Source of the DNA: Sphaerobacter sp.
GTDB taxonomy: Bacteria; Chloroflexota; Chloroflexia; Thermomicrobiales; Thermomicrobiaceae
Assembly (NCBI RefSeq): GCF_019683595.1
Contig: NZ_JADGHZ010000003.1
Location: forward strand, 1-56,849
DNA: 56,849 nt
Direction of reading: 5' to 3'
The translations under genes were made by a program, and so were the position numbers. Positions 1 through 11,461 of this stretch are shown here, piece by piece. Position 1 is the stretch's first letter; each line of letters begins with the position of its first letter. The notes under the pieces were generated by a model that was not told where the DNA came from, did not search any database, and saw only the letters and a list, made by a program, of their open reading frames with translations.

Positions 1-3000
1 GAGCACCCCAGGCTGTTGCCGCAGTTGAGGCACTTGTAGCAGGCGCCGTTGCGGACGGTGATGTGGCCGCAGATGTCGCAGAAGGGTGCGTCGCCCATCA
101 TCTGCGACAGGTGCTCGGACAGCCCGCCGTCGGCTAGCGGCGCCTGGGCTACGGCGACGAGCGACTCCAGCGCGTGGGCCTCGGCACCGTGCCCGTTGAT
201 GCCGTTGGGCGTGGGCTTGACCGCAGCCGCGGCAGCCGCGACCGCAGCCGGCTGCGAGGCAGGGGTTGCCTCGGTGGCAGCCGCCCCCGATGTGCTGTCC
301 TCCGCATCGTCGTCGGTCATCTCGTCACCGACGTCCCCGTGGATCGGCGGCTGCACCTGGACGAAGTCGGTGCGGCCCAGGTACTCGTAGCCGAGCACGC
401 GGAAGACGTAGTCGATGATCGAGGTCGCCATCTTGATGTACGGGTGCCCCTCCACCATGCCCTGCGGCTCAAACCGCTGGAAGGTGAAGGTGTCGACGAA
501 CTCCTCCAGGGGCACGCCGTACTGGAGGCCCTTGGAGATGGCGATGGCGAAGCAGTTCATCAGGCTGCGGAAGGCCGCGCCCTCCTTGTGCATGTCGATG
601 AAGATCTCGCCGAGCGTGCCGTCCTCGTACTCGCCGGTGCGCAGGTAGATCTTGTGCCCGGCGACGCGCCCCTCCTGGGTGAAACCGCGGCGCTTGGCCG
701 GCAGCGGGCGGCGCTTGGGCCGCTCGACGTAGACGATCTGCGGCTCGGCCGCCGGGGCTTCGGCCGCCGCCTTGTCCTTCTCCTTCTCCTCCTGGTCCTG
801 CTTGCTGGCGGAGGAGAGGGGCTGGGACAGCTTGGAGCCGTCGCGGTAGAGGGCCATGGCCTTGAGCCCGAGCCGCCAGGAGGCCATGTACGCCTCCTCG
901 ATGTCCTCCACCGTCACCTCGTTCGGCATGTTGATCGTCTTGGAGATCGCGCCGGAGAGGAACGGCTGGACGGCGGCCATCATGCGGATGTGCCCCATGT
1001 GGTGGATGAAGCGCCGGCCGTGCTTGCCGCACTTGTTGGCGCAGTCGAACACCGGCAGGTGCTCGTCCTTCAGGTGCGGCGCGCCCTCGACCGTCTGCAT
1101 GCCGCAGATGACGTCGTTGGCCTCGGCGATCTGCTGCGGGGTGAAGCCCAGCTCACGCAGCAGGTTGAAGCCGGGCCGCTGCCACTGCTCCGGCGTGAAG
1201 CCGAGGCGGCGCAGCGCCTCCTCGCCCAGCGTCCAGGGGGTGAAGGCGTAGCTCAACTCGAAGACGCTCGGCAGCGCCTGCTCCAGCCGGTCCACCTCCT
1301 CGCTGGTCAGCCCCTTTTCCATGAGCGAGGCGCGGTTGATGTGCGGCGCGTTGTCCAGCGAGAGGGTGCCGAGCACGTAGCGCAGGATGTCTTCGATCTG
1401 CTCCTCGGTGTAGCCCAGGGTGCGCAGCGCCGGAGCGATCGACTGGTTGGCGATCTTGAAGTAGCCGCCGCCGGCCAGCTTCTTGAACTTCACCAGGGCG
1501 AAGTCCGGCTCGACCCCGGTAGTGTCGCAGTCCATCAGGAGCCCGATGGTGCCCGTGGGCGCGAGCAGGGTCGTCTGGGCGTTGCGATAGCCGTACTGCT
1601 CGCCCATCGCCAGCGCCCGGTCCCACGCCTCGCGTGCGGCCTGGACCAGATCCTCCGGGCAGGTGGCGGGGTCGAGCCCGACCGGGACGACCGACAGCCC
1701 CTCGTACTCGCCCGGGTGGGCGTTGTAGGCCGCGCGCCGGTGGTTGCGGATCACCCGCAGCATGTGCTCCCGGTTCTCGGCGTAGGCGGGGAAGGGGCCG
1801 AGCACGCTGGCCAGCTCCGCCGAGGCGGCGTAGGCCTCGCCCGTCATGATCGCCGTGACCGCCGCCGCGATGCCGCGGGCGCGATCGGAGTCGTAGGGCA
1901 GGCCCATGGTCATCAGCATCGAGCCGAGGTTGGCGTAGCCGAGCCCCAGCGTGCGGAACTCGTAGCTCTTCCGGGCGATGGCCTCGCTCGGGAACTGCGC
2001 CATCAGCACGCTGATCTCGAGCACGATGGTCCAGAGGCGAACGGCGTGCCGGAAGCGCTCGATGTCGAAGGTGCGCCGCTCGGCGTCGTAGAACTTCATC
2101 AGGTTCAACGACGCCAGGTTGCACGCCGTGTCGTCGAGGAACATGTACTCGGAGCACGGGTTCGAGGCGTTGATGCGGCCCGACGCGGGGCAGGTGTGCC
2201 AGGCGTTGATGGTGGTGTCGAACTGCACGCCCGGGTCGGCGCACTGCCAGGCGGCCTGGGCGATCTGGTGCCACAAGTCACGCGCCCGCACGGTCTTGGC
2301 GATGCGGCCGTCGGTGCGCCAGCGCAGGTGCCACTCGCCGTCGGTCAGCACGGCACGGATGAACTCGTCGGTGACGCGCACCGAGTTGTTCGAGTTCTGG
2401 CCGGACACGGTCGCATACGCTTCGCCGTTGAAGTCGGCGGAGTAGCCGGCCGCGATGAGCGCGGCGACCTTCTTCTCTTCCTCGGCCTTCCAGTTGATGA
2501 ACGCCTCGATGTCGGGATGGTCGACGTCGACCACGACCATCTTGGCGGCGCGGCGGGTGGTGCCGCCGCTCTTGATCGCCCCGGCGGCGCGGTCGAAGAT
2601 CTTGAGGAAGCTCATCAGACCCGACGACGTGCCGCCGCCGGAGAGGGGCTCACCCTCGGCCCGGATCTTCGAGAAGTTCGTGCCGGAGCCGGAGCCATAC
2701 TTGAAGACGCGCGCCTCGCGGGTGACCAGGTCGAAGATGCCGCCTGGGTTGACCAGGTCGTCCTCGACCGACTGGATGAAGCAGGCGTGCGGCGTGGGAC
2801 GGCTGTAGGCGTCCTGCGAGTACTTCAACTCGCCGGTGTCCGGGTCGATGTAGGAGTGCCCCTGCGCCGGCCCGGTGATGCCGTAGGCGTAGTACAGGCC
2901 GGTGTTGAACCACTGCGGCGAGTTGGGCGCGGCCATCTGATGGACGAGCATGTACTTGAGCTCGTCCTCGAAGGCCTGCGCGTCTTCCTCGCTGGCGAAG

Positions 3001-3392
3001 TAGCCGTAGCGCTCGCCCCAGTCCCGCCAACAGCCGGTCAGGCGGGAGATCACCTGACGGGCGCTGCGCTCGGGGCCGAGCACCGGGTTGCCTTCCGCAT
3101 CCAACAGCGGGTTGCCGTTCTCATCGACCTGCGGCACGCCCGCCTTGCGGAAGTACTTGGACACCATGATGTCGGTAGCCACCTGCGACCAGGAGGCCGG
3201 GATCTCGGCGTCCTGCATCTCGAAGACGACCGAGCCGTCCGGGTTGGTAATCCGCGAGGTGCGCCGCGCCCAGGCAATGGTATCGAAGGGGTCCTGCCCC
3301 GCCTGGGTGAAGACGCGCGTGATCCGCAGCCCCTTCGGCTGCCCGCCCTTGGTTCGCGCCTGACCGCGTCTGCGCTTCTCGCGATCCTCCAT
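1..3392 (-). CDS. nrdJ: Adenosylcobalamin-dependent (class II) ribonucleotide reductase, 3' end cut by window edge
   Basis: This enzyme reduces ribonucleotides to deoxyribonucleotides using B12-generated radical chemistry. It is absent from the ORF track because the frame stays open to the window edge: 1130 codons plus 2 nt. I read it from the ATG at 3392, preceded by GAGGGGGG. Visible landmarks are [14 protein letters not shown], a Gly-rich [10 protein letters not shown] segment, the catalytic-loop NPCSE at about residue 411, [13 protein letters not shown] and [24 protein letters not shown]-like region ([11 protein letters not shown]...[25 protein letters not shown]) is followed by an Ala-rich linker and a C-terminal Cys cluster (CDICGH...[13 protein letters not shown]) that probably acts as zinc ribbon or redox tail. 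The length and Cys-rich tail fit the long bacterial NrdJ type. Two NrdR-like boxes lie about 220-265 nt upstream. The family call is firm. Confidence 0.95.
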   Translation of the reverse strand, partial: MEDREKRRRGQARTKGGQPKGLRITRVFTQAGQDPFDTIAWARRTSRITNPDGSVVFEMQDAEIPASWSQVATDIMVSKYFRKAGVPQVDENGNPLLDAEGNPVLGPERSARQVISRLTGCWRDWGERYGYFASEEDAQAFEDELKYMLVHQMAAPNSPQWFNTGLYYAYGITGPAQGHSYIDPDTGELKYSQDAYSRPTPHACFIQSVEDDLVNPGGIFDLVTREARVFKYGSGSGTNFSKIRAEGEPLSGGGTSSGLMSFLKIFDRAAGAIKSGGTTRRAAKMVVVDVDHPDIEAFINWKAEEEKKVAALIAAGYSADFNGEAYATVSGQNSNNSVRVTDEFIRAVLTDGEWHLRWRTDGRIAKTVRARDLWHQIAQAAWQCADPGVQFDTTINAWHTCPASGRINASNPCSEYMFLDDTACNLASLNLMKFYDAERRTFDIERFRHAVRLWTIVLEISVLMAQFPSEAIARKSYEFRTLGLGYANLGSMLMTMGLPYDSDRARGIAAAVTAIMTGEAYAASAELASVLGPFPAYAENREHMLRVIRNHRRAAYNAHPGEYEGLSVVPVGLDPATCPEDLVQAAREAWDRALAMGEQYGYRNAQTTLLAPTGTIGLLMDCDTTGVEPDFALVKFKKLAGGGYFKIANQSIAPALRTLGYTEEQIEDILRYVLGTLSLDNAPHINRASLMEKGLTSEEVDRLEQALPSVFELSYAFTPWTLGEEALRRLGFTPEQWQRPGFNLLRELGFTPQQIAEANDVICGMQTVEGAPHLKDEHLPVFDCANKCGKHGRRFIHHMGHIRMMAAVQPFLSGAISKTINMPNEVTVEDIEEAYMASWRLGLKAMALYRDGSKLSQPLSSASKQDQEEKEKDKAAAEAPAAEPQIVYVERPKRRPLPAKRRGFTQEGRVAGHKIYLRTGEYEDGTLGEIFIDMHKEGAAFRSLMNCFAIAISKGLQYGVPLEEFVDTFTFQRFEPQGMVEGHPYIKMATSIIDYVFRVLGYEYLGRTDFVQVQPPIHGDVGDEMTDDDAEDSTSGAAATEATPASQPAAVAAAAAAVKPTPNGINGHGAEAHALESLVAVAQAPLADGGLSEHLSQMMGDAPFCDICGHITVRNGACYKCLNCGNSLGC

Positions 3393-3610
3393 GGGTCCCC
3401 CTCGATTCCGTCAGCCTGCAAACGACCGTCACGCCTTCGATGCCGGGGTTACCGTGAATGCCCCCACCTTCGTCCGTTTTCGCAGAGCAATATCACCCCT
3501 TACCGATCGGCCAAACGCTGATATCAGATGATATGCCCGATGGATGTTCGCCGATTGGTTAGCGAATCCTGCGATTTGTGCGGGACATCTGCCCACTCCG
3601 GGGGGCGGAG

Positions 3611-3657
3611 TGACAATATGTAGTGTACCCCAGCCCTCTAGATACTAGATCTAGTGT
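3611..3657 (-). promoter_or_regulatory. Tandem NrdR boxes upstream of nrdJ
   Basis: Two 16-mers, TGACAATATGTAGTGT (3611-3626) and ATACTAGATCTAGTGT (3642-3657), each match about 13 of 16 positions of the known NrdR box ACAcwATaTAtwGTGT. Their starts are 31 bp apart, about three helical turns, which is the usual spacing of paired NrdR boxes. A third half-site (CTAGTGT) ends at 3685. They precede nrdJ, so repression by NrdR is the natural inference. Confidence 0.72.
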
Positions 3658-4146
3658 ACCAGCCCCTTAGTTCGCTGTCTAGTGTTGCCTCGAGGTCACA
3701 AGTTGTCAGAACATTTGAACTGTACGTACATCACGAATCCTAGTCTAGCGGCTGCGCTGGGGATGCGCAAGCCCCTTCACCGCGCGAGTTCGGTTGTGCA
3801 CCGCTGGCACGAAACACGAGGTTGAGGAGCCTGCTCACGTGATCTTGTCTGCCTCCGAAAGTCGGCAACAGTGCCTTCACCACTGTTGCACGTGAATGGT
3901 CATCCTGGGCGGAGCGAAGGATCGCTGTTGAGGTGGCTACTCTAACGAGAGATCCTTCGCTGCGCTCAGGATGACATGGCGGCTCAGGATGGCATGGTCT
4001 TGACATGGAGATGCCAGAAACGGAGCCAATGAGGGGAGTGGCGAGCCGCTCGCTGGCTTGCCCAGCGCGCTCGCGCCGCCAAGTCGCCCGAAGTGACAAG
4101 CCAGAGCCCCTCGGTACCGGGCGACCCGGCGTCGAGGGGCAACCGC
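3658..4146. other. Intergenic stretch without a supported gene
   Basis: This lies between the nrdJ control region and the convergent end of the PLP decarboxylase. It holds one inverted-repeat element (3900-3974, listed separately). The ORF 3740..4798 (-) that crosses it is an out-of-frame shadow of the decarboxylase. I saw no tRNA, B12 box or convincing small ORF. Confidence 0.6.
3900..3974. repeat. REP-like inverted repeat (TCATCCTG...CAGGATGA)
   Basis: Outer arms TCATCCTG and CAGGATGA enclose inner arms CGAAGGATC and GATCCTTCG, an inverted repeat of about 75 bp. Related copies are at 24319-24430 and inside the TIR element at 45526-45677. It is intergenic, between nrdJ and the decarboxylase. 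Confidence 0.7.
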
Positions 4147-5816
<1,670 letters not shown>

Positions 5817-5824
5817 TCCGCGCC

Positions 5825-6661
5825 CTACCCGTCCTGCCGGACGCGCTCGGCTTCGAGCTGCTGGATGCGCCGCGCGGCGCGCTGGTTGATCTGGCGGAAG
5901 ATCCAGGGGGGCTGGCGGGTTGCGGCCTCGGCAGCCAGGGTGGCCGGGTCGACGTAGCCCGGACGGCGGTGCTCGGGGATCTCCGGCAGGAAGGGGAGCC
6001 AGTCGCGCACCGCACCCCAGCCGTTCAGCAGCCACTGCTCGCCGATGCTGAAGAGCGCCGACACGGCCCAGTAGAGGACCGGCCCGGCCGGCGCATGCCA
6101 ACCGATCGCGACGACGAGCGCGGGGGAGAGGAGCGTTATCCCTGCCAGCACCTGTCCCTGCCCGCGCGCAGCCCCGCGCTGTCCGGCTGGACGTGCCATC
6201 ATACCGGTGAGGAGTTGGAACAAGCCGGCGGCGATCGGCAGGATATGCAGCGGATCCGCCGTCGCCAGGTCGGGCAGCCAGAGGAACGACGTTGTCCAGG
6301 CGCCGTCGCCCGCGCGCGACAGTTCGCGAATGGCGGCGAGCAGGCCGATGAAGAAGGGGATCCCGATGACGGTGGGCAGGCAGCCAGCGGCCGGGTTGAT
6401 CCCGTGCTGCTGGTAGAGCTTGAGCGTCTCGGCCGAGCGGCGCTGGCGGTCGTCGGGGTACTTCTCCTGCAGTTCCCGCAGCGCGGGCTGGATGGCACGC
6501 AGCGCGGCGGTGCTGCGCCGCGTCCGCACGGTGATCGGCAGGAGCGCGATCTTGAGCAGCAGGGTAAAGAGGATGACCGCAAGCCCGGCGCTGCCCGTAA
6601 CCGCCGCGAGGCCCCGCAGGCCCCCAGCGATCAGATCGACGAACTGCTCCCAGCCTGGCAC
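5825..6661 (-). CDS. yidC: YidC/Oxa1-family membrane protein insertase
   Basis: A 278-residue insertase that helps membrane proteins fold into the cytoplasmic membrane. It opens with a membrane segment and then ILFTLLLKIALLPITVRTRRSTAALRAIQPALRELQEKY, the hallmark first core helix plus basic coiled-coil loop. PTVIGIPFFIGLLAAI and later hydrophobic segments complete a five-helix core. The large periplasmic domain of proteobacterial YidC is absent, as in monoderm-type homologues. I prefer the GTG at 6661 because AGAGGG lies 7 nt upstream; the track start at 6766 adds 35 residues with no family resemblance. The tail is basic (RQINQRAARRIQQLEAERVRQDG), as expected for ribosome contact. It is not next to rpmH/rnpA, so it may be a second paralogue. 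Confidence 0.88.
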   Translation of the reverse strand: MPGWEQFVDLIAGGLRGLAAVTGSAGLAVILFTLLLKIALLPITVRTRRSTAALRAIQPALRELQEKYPDDRQRRSAETLKLYQQHGINPAAGCLPTVIGIPFFIGLLAAIRELSRAGDGAWTTSFLWLPDLATADPLHILPIAAGLFQLLTGMMARPAGQRGAARGQGQVLAGITLLSPALVVAIGWHAPAGPVLYWAVSALFSIGEQWLLNGWGAVRDWLPFLPEIPEHRRPGYVDPATLAAEAATRQPPWIFRQINQRAARRIQQLEAERVRQDG

Positions 6662-7226
6662 CCGCTGTCCCTCTTCCGACCTGGACCCATCGTCAAACGC
6701 ACCACAAACGCACGACGCCGGACCCCCGGCACTTGCCAGCCTAACAGCCGCCCGTCGCGTCTCCAACGGCCAATTGGTCCCGAGTGTGGTGCATAACCGG
6801 AGAAGGACCTCGACGGGTCGGTCGAACCTGCGCGGTCAGTGGGTGACCAGCGCCAGCCCAAATAGGAGTGCGGCGGCCAGAGCGGTCGCTCTGGTATGTC
6901 GCGAGGCCGGATTCCCAGCGCGGCCCATAGGTGCCGAGGATGGGAGGTATAAGGATCCGCGCATCGTGGCGCGTGCCCGGGGCTCAAGCCGCCGGGCACC
7001 CACCACGGCGCGGGGATCCTCACGCCACCCATCCGCGGTTCGCACCATCCGTCCCCGGGCACGCGCCACGCACGCATCCCCAGATCACGCAGTCAGCACC
7101 GGGAGGAAATGGGGACCTCGACGCGGACGGAGCCTCGTTGGCCCGCGCCATGGCCGGGGGAGGGACGGCGCCGGGAGATCCGCCCGCGGCTGCTGCCGTG
7201 CCCGACTCCGACAACGCAAACGCAAG
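6662..7226. other. Intergenic stretch with dispersed-repeat modules
   Basis: No supported gene lies between yidC and the catalase. The part at about 6930-7075 contains GTGCCCGGGGCTCAAGCCGCCGGGCAC and GGGGATCCTCACGCCACCC, which recur at 14341-14894 and 53920-54240. The small ORFs here are translations of these repeats. Confidence 0.6.
6930..7075. repeat. GTGCCCGGGGC / GGATCC-type dispersed repeat
   Basis: Contains CGTGCCCGGGGCTCAAGCCGCCGGGCAC and two versions of a GGATCC-centred module (GGTATAAGGATCCGCGCAT and GGGGATCCTCACGCCACCC) in opposite orientation. Shared with the blocks near 14.4-14.9 kb, 30.3 kb and 53.9-54.2 kb. Confidence 0.6.
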
Positions 7227-7253
7227 CGGCCCGGCGATACGCTCGCCGGGCCG
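7227..7253 (-). terminator. Hairpin downstream of Mn-catalase
   Basis: GGCCCGGCGA-TACGC-TCGCCGGGCC forms a 10-bp perfect GC stem about 35 nt past the catalase stop. On the minus strand it is followed by CTTGCGTTTGCGTTG, a weak U-rich tail. Likely a transcription end. Confidence 0.6.
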
Positions 7254-7286
7254 GTGCTTGGGCGTCGGATGTGGATCGAGAGGCGC

Positions 7287-8177
7287 CTAGGCGTTCGCCA
7301 TGAGGCGCTTGGCGATCTCGGCCAGTTCCTCCGGGCCGATACCGGGTGCGAACTCCTCCGGCACTTCCGGCAGGTCCGGCATCGCGCCGCCCTGCGGCGC
7401 GCCGTCGACCACCTCGAGGGCGCCGCCATCATCCGGGTGGGTCCCGCTCCAGATCTTGGCGACTTCCTTGTAGTCGTCGAGGCTGAAGCGGTACAGCTTG
7501 CGGTGCGCGCCCTGCTCCTCGAAGGCACGCGCCTCCGGGAAGTCGGAGTTCTTGATATTCGGGATCGGCAGCATCTTGGAGACATCCACGCCGGTGATGC
7601 TCTCGAGGGCCTTGGCGTAGGCCAGGGCGTGGACGCCGCCGCGCACCAGCAGGTAGCCGAGCATCTGCCGGGCCACCGGGTGGTCGGTCATTTCATAGAC
7701 GCGGATCTTCTGGGTGCGGGCGCCGTTCTCCAGGAAGAAGTTGTGCAGCAGGTCGAGGACGAGGTTCCCGCTGGAGAAGACGTAGTCGCCGGTCCAGTGC
7801 CCGCCCATCGAGTTGCCGACGAGCGCGGTCTGGCCGGTGGCGATGGCGTGGTGGGTGTTGCGCCAGTTCTTTGCGGCCGCCAGCGGCGCGGTCTCCGGAG
7901 CGCCGTCCTTGGTCGCGCCGGTCATCAGCAGGTTGATCGTGTGGGCCACCAACTCGATGTGGCCGATCTCCTCCGTCGCGATGTTCGCGATCAGGTGATA
8001 GTAGGGCTTGAGCTTTTCGCGACCCCGGAAGTTGAACGACTGGTACATGTAGTTCATCAGGGTCGACATCTCGCCGAAGCGGCCGCCGAGCAACTCCTGC
8101 ACCGCGGCAGCGGCGTTGGGGTCCGGCTCCTTCGGCTGAGGCAGCTCCACCTGAAGGCGATCGATACGAAGGAACAT
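7287..8177 (-). CDS. Manganese catalase
   Basis: A 296-residue non-haem catalase that disproportionates hydrogen peroxide at a dimanganese site. Visible metal-ligand regions are GEMSTLMNYMYQ (Glu36), ATEEIGHIELV (Glu70 and His73), and later FLENGARTQKIRVYEMTDHPVARQMLGYLLVRGGVHALAY with the second Glu and His. The start is MFLRIDRLQVELP, as in the family. GGAGGA stands 7 nt before the ATG at 8177, so the track's 35-residue extension is dropped. The C-terminal Asp/Pro-rich tail (VPEEFAPGIGPEELAEIAKRLMANA) is typical. Monocistronic, with a hairpin downstream; it is the main peroxide defence visible here. Confidence 0.95.
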   Translation of the reverse strand: MFLRIDRLQVELPQPKEPDPNAAAAVQELLGGRFGEMSTLMNYMYQSFNFRGREKLKPYYHLIANIATEEIGHIELVAHTINLLMTGATKDGAPETAPLAAAKNWRNTHHAIATGQTALVGNSMGGHWTGDYVFSSGNLVLDLLHNFFLENGARTQKIRVYEMTDHPVARQMLGYLLVRGGVHALAYAKALESITGVDVSKMLPIPNIKNSDFPEARAFEEQGAHRKLYRFSLDDYKEVAKIWSGTHPDDGGALEVVDGAPQGGAMPDLPEVPEEFAPGIGPEELAEIAKRLMANA

Positions 8178-8510
8178 CACGCTTCCTCCTCGACGCCGCG
8201 CACGTGGCCCGGCGTCGCACGGGCGGCGGAGGTGGGGCTGGGCGGATCCACCTCCCGCCGGAGACACCATGAGGCCCCGCATCCACCACCTTTATCGTCG
8301 CCCAGCCCAAAGCCAGGGTGGATGGAGGAAGTCGGCGCGGGGCCTCTGCCCGCAGCACGCTCTGTGCTAAAAATAACCCTACCACGATATGCGCACGTGG
8401 TCCAATCGGGTCTTTTCATAATCTCTCGCGGTGGTGGGATGGCACCGTTCCGCTCCGGTCAGATCGTGTACGGATCGCGGGCGGAGAGGCGGGGTGGGGT
8501 GTGTGACGCC
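8178..8510. other. Intergenic region with a possible catalase promoter
   Basis: No gene seen. On the minus strand TTGGAC (8405-8400) and TAGGGT (8381-8376) are 18 bp apart and about 200 nt before the catalase ATG, a moderate match to a housekeeping promoter. The rest shows no structure I recognise. Confidence 0.35.
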
Positions 8511-9515
8511 CTACAGTTCCTCGAGGCTGTCTCGGATGACGTCGAAGTATTCCAGGGCGAGGCCGGTGCCGATGGCGACGCAACTGAGCGGGTCGTCGGC
8601 CACGTAGCAGGGGACGCCGGTGACCTCGGTCAGCAGGTCGCTCAGGTGACGCAGGAGCGCACCGCCGCCGGTCAGGATCATCCCCTTGTCGATGATGTCG
8701 GACGATAGCTCCGGCGGGGTCTCCTCCAGCACCGCCCGCACGGCGCCGATGACTGCCTCCAGCGGCTCGGTGATCGCCTCGACGATCTCGTTGGCGTGGA
8801 TCTGGATCGTCCGCGGCAGCCCGGCGACTTCGTCACGCCCGCGCACCTCCATGAAGAGGTCTTCGTCCACCGGCATGGCCGAGCCGATGGCGATCTTGAC
8901 CTCCTCGGCGGTGCGCTCGCCGATGCGCAGGTTGTACTTCCGCTTGATGTAGTTGGCGATGGCTTCGTCGAACTTGTTGCCGCCGACGCGGATCGAGCGG
9001 GCAACGACGATGCCGTTGAGGGAGATGACGGCGACCTCGGTGGTGCCGCCGCCGATGTCGATGACCATGTTCCCGCTCGGGTCCGCCACCGGCACCTTGG
9101 CGCCGATCGCCGCCGCCAGCGGCTCGCTGATCAGGTAGGCCCGGCGCGCGCCGGCGTTCAATGCGGCGTCGCGCACCGCGCGCCGCTCTACGCCGGTGAC
9201 TCCGGCCGGCACGCAGATCATCACCTCCGGCCGGACGAGCGAGAAGCGTCCCACCGCCTTGTTGATGAAGTAGCGCAGCATCTCCTGGGTGACGACGTAG
9301 TCGGCGATCACGCCGTCGCGCATCGGGCGCACGACCTCGATCGTTTCCCGCGGCTCACGCCCGAGCATGTTACGCGCCTCGATGCCGACGGCTTTGACCT
9401 TGCCGTCTTTTGCGGAGATGGCAACCACCGACGGCTCATTGATGACGATGCCGCGGCCACGAACAAAGACGAGCACGTTTGCAGTGCCCAGGTCGATTCC
9501 GAGTTGCTTTGCCAA
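8511..9515 (-). CDS. mreB: MreB/Mbl-family actin-like cell-shape protein
   Basis: An actin-fold ATPase of 334 residues that polymerises at the membrane and directs wall synthesis in rod-shaped cells. It shows phosphate-1 [32 protein letters not shown], the connecting segment [20 protein letters not shown], phosphate-2 [25 protein letters not shown] and the adenosine motif [15 protein letters not shown] favour TTG at 9515 ([10 protein letters not shown] becomes [12 protein letters not shown], GGAG about 10 nt upstream). The ORF-track ATG at 9554 has no Shine-Dalgarno and adds residues the family lacks. mreC/mreD do not follow, so this is a free-standing MreB or Mbl paralogue. Confidence 0.92.
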   Translation of the reverse strand: MAKQLGIDLGTANVLVFVRGRGIVINEPSVVAISAKDGKVKAVGIEARNMLGREPRETIEVVRPMRDGVIADYVVTQEMLRYFINKAVGRFSLVRPEVMICVPAGVTGVERRAVRDAALNAGARRAYLISEPLAAAIGAKVPVADPSGNMVIDIGGGTTEVAVISLNGIVVARSIRVGGNKFDEAIANYIKRKYNLRIGERTAEEVKIAIGSAMPVDEDLFMEVRGRDEVAGLPRTIQIHANEIVEAITEPLEAVIGAVRAVLEETPPELSSDIIDKGMILTGGGALLRHLSDLLTEVTGVPCYVADDPLSCVAIGTGLALEYFDVIRDSLEEL

Positions 9516-9873
9516 GGGCTCTCGCTCCGTCGCCACCGAACGGGCACATACCAAACGGTGTCCGGGTCGCCCTGACCAGACACCGCCGCCCGGGATTGTA
9601 TCACGGCCGCCCGACTGAGGGCCGACACGGCCGGCGCGAGCCCGTTCCCACGATGCGCGGGAGCCAGGCGGTCACCGCCCCGCGCTCCGCAGCCAGCGCC
9701 TGCCGCCGAGGCGACGAGGATCTGACCAGGCCAGCCACCTACACCACGAAGCCGGGAGGTGCGTACGGCCGGGTATAAGATAGCCAGGGCCGAGGCGCTG
9801 CGGTCGTGGCCGCGCTGGCCCGGCTCGCCGTCCTCGATGCCACCGCGTTCGCCGCGAGAGGATCGTCGAGAGC
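9516..9873. other. Intergenic region, divergent mreB and TRIC-like gene
   Basis: About 360 bp holding the control regions of two divergent genes. TACAAT on the minus strand near 9600 and GTATAAGATAG on the plus strand near 9773 are possible -10 elements without clear -35 partners. No small gene or RNA recognised. Confidence 0.35.
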
Positions 9874-10542
9874 ATGTTGGTCGTCGTGCTCGAACTGTTC
9901 GGCACCTTTGTCTTCGCGCTCAGCGGCGCGATGGTGGGTGTTCAGAAGCGGCTCGACCTGTTCGGCGTGCTCGTGCTCTCCTTCGCGGTGGGCGTTGCGG
10001 GTGGGATGACCCGCGATGTGCTGCTCGGGGCGGTGCCGCCGGTCGCGATCAGCGACTGGCGCTACATCGTCGTCGCGCTCGGAGCGGGGCTCCTGACGTT
10101 CCATTGGTGGCCGGTCATCGACCGGCTGCGCGGCACGGTGCTGATCTTCGATGGTGCCGGGCTGGCGCTCTTCGCGGTCTCCGGCGCGCAGAAGGCGCTC
10201 GACGCCGGCATCAACCCGGTCGCCGCGGTGCTGCTCGGTGTGCTGACGGGTGTCGGCGGGGGCATGCTGCGTGACGTGCTGGTGTCGGAGATCCCCACCG
10301 TCCTGCGCTCCGAACTCTACGCCGTCGCCGCGCTGGCGGGCGCGACCGTGGTCGTCATCGGCGACCGGCTGCCGGTTCCCGCATCCGTGGCGATGATCGC
10401 GGGCGCGCTTCTCTGCTTTGGTCTCCGCGTGGTGGCGATCCGCCGCGGGTGGCAGTTGCCGACGCCTCGGCCGTCGGACCAGTCGCGCCGGGATGAGATC
10501 TCGCCGGTCGAGACGACGGAGGAGCGCGCACCGAGGCGGTAG
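9874..10542 (+). CDS. TRIC/UPF0126-family membrane protein (cation channel-like)
   Basis: A 222-residue polytopic protein of the YadS/UPF0126 family, whose members resemble trimeric intracellular cation channels. The duplicated fold is visible: repeat one LELFGTFVFALSGAMVGVQKRLDLFGVLVLSFAVGVAGGMTRDVLLG and repeat two IFDGAGLALFAVSGAQKALDAGINPVAAVLLGVLTGVGGGMLRDVLVSEIPTVL. Each repeat carries the GGGxxRDVLL signature at about residues 42-52 and 128-137. About seven hydrophobic helices are expected, followed by a polar tail (PTPRPSDQSRRDE). Bacterial homologues are proposed K+ or glycine-linked channels, but the substrate here is unknown. Confidence 0.85.
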   Translation: MLVVVLELFGTFVFALSGAMVGVQKRLDLFGVLVLSFAVGVAGGMTRDVLLGAVPPVAISDWRYIVVALGAGLLTFHWWPVIDRLRGTVLIFDGAGLALFAVSGAQKALDAGINPVAAVLLGVLTGVGGGMLRDVLVSEIPTVLRSELYAVAALAGATVVVIGDRLPVPASVAMIAGALLCFGLRVVAIRRGWQLPTPRPSDQSRRDEISPVETTEERAPRR

Positions 10543-10565
10543 GCGACGGTGCGTACGGCGCCTGC

Positions 10566-11417
10566 CTAGGGCGTGTCCGGCTCCACGCCCTTGGCCTGGA
10601 GCTTCGCGATGTCCGCCTCCGTCTCGGCGAGTTGGCGGCGGATGATCGGCAGGCGGTCGCGGTAGCGCGCCATGTCCTGTCGCTGGTCGTCCCGCTCGGC
10701 TCGCAGTCGCTCCAGCCCGGCGTGCACCTCCTGGCGCCGGCGCTCCAGTTCGACGCAGGCGGGACAGCGCCCCTTGGGGTCTTGCCAGCCGCCGCAGGCC
10801 GGGCACGGGCGGGTGAGATCCGCCAGGGTGTAGGCCGGCAGCGGGTTCCCGGCGTCGGCCCGCTCCAGCGCCTCCTCCGCGACGATCGAGAAGCCCTGGC
10901 GCAGGTGCGTCACCAGTGCGTCACGCTCCTCCGCCGGCAAGTCGCTCGGCACCAGGGACTCGACATCGCCCGACGCGCGCGTGAGCTGCGGCAGCGCCAC
11001 CTGGTGGCCGCGCTCGGCCCAGTCGACCTCCTCCTGGTAGTGCAGGGTGGCATCCCCGGCTCGGAGCGTCACCGCCGCCGGCCCGGCCGTGCGAACCTCG
11101 ACCACCTCGATCGGCGTGGCGGGCAACTGGCGCCGGGGCACATCCCGCGGCGTGGGCCGCAGCGCCGCCAGGTCCTGCTCGGCCTGGGCGATGGCGGCGT
11201 CGAGCTGCGCGATCCGCTCCGTCCAGGGGTTCTCCGGCTGGAAGGCAAGCTCGGCCCGCGCCAGGTCGTACTCGAGGTTGCTCTTGCGTTGCAGCAGGCG
11301 CCGCAGGCTGCGGCGTTCCGCGTCCCGGATGTACGGCTGTCCCGGCTCCGCGGACGGCGTGCCGTTCCGCTCCGCGGCCGGGGGCTCCTCGCGTCGTTGG
11401 AATGGCCACCAGGACAT
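10566..11417 (-). CDS. Coiled-coil protein with internal zinc-ribbon motif, function unknown
   Basis: I do not recognise the family. The 283-residue product begins MSWWPFQRREEPPAAE and has a predicted coiled coil at about 30-80 (RSLRRLLQRKSNLEYDLARAEL). A middle domain of about 100 residues (PIEVVEVRTAGPAAVTLRAGDATLHY) is followed by CPACGGWQDPKGRCPAC, a four-Cys zinc-knuckle, and a second coiled coil to the end. It is soluble and has no signal peptide. The ATG at 11417 has GGAGGG 8 nt upstream, so the 25-residue track extension is dropped. It ends convergently with the TRIC-like gene and starts 44 bp after the M50-like gene stop on the same strand, so the two may be co-transcribed. Confidence 0.7.
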   Translation of the reverse strand: MSWWPFQRREEPPAAERNGTPSAEPGQPYIRDAERRSLRRLLQRKSNLEYDLARAELAFQPENPWTERIAQLDAAIAQAEQDLAALRPTPRDVPRRQLPATPIEVVEVRTAGPAAVTLRAGDATLHYQEEVDWAERGHQVALPQLTRASGDVESLVPSDLPAEERDALVTHLRQGFSIVAEEALERADAGNPLPAYTLADLTRPCPACGGWQDPKGRCPACVELERRRQEVHAGLERLRAERDDQRQDMARYRDRLPIIRRQLAETEADIAKLQAKGVEPDTP

Positions 11418-11461
11418 CGGCTCGGCCCTCCATTCTCTCAGGACGTAGATCGCGGCGCCCG

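Noticed and set aside
174-3521. 1115-aa plus-strand ORF
   Set aside because: Antisense to nrdJ; composition (runs of Val/Gly/Arg/His) is typical of a high-GC shadow and no motif is recognisable.
3393-3610. Cobalamin riboswitch in the nrdJ leader
   Set aside because: I looked for the B12 box and a matching core on the minus strand and found neither; NrdR boxes explain regulation better.
6420-8708. 762-aa plus-strand ORF
   Set aside because: Runs antisense to yidC, Mn-catalase and mreB and through repeats; not a plausible protein.
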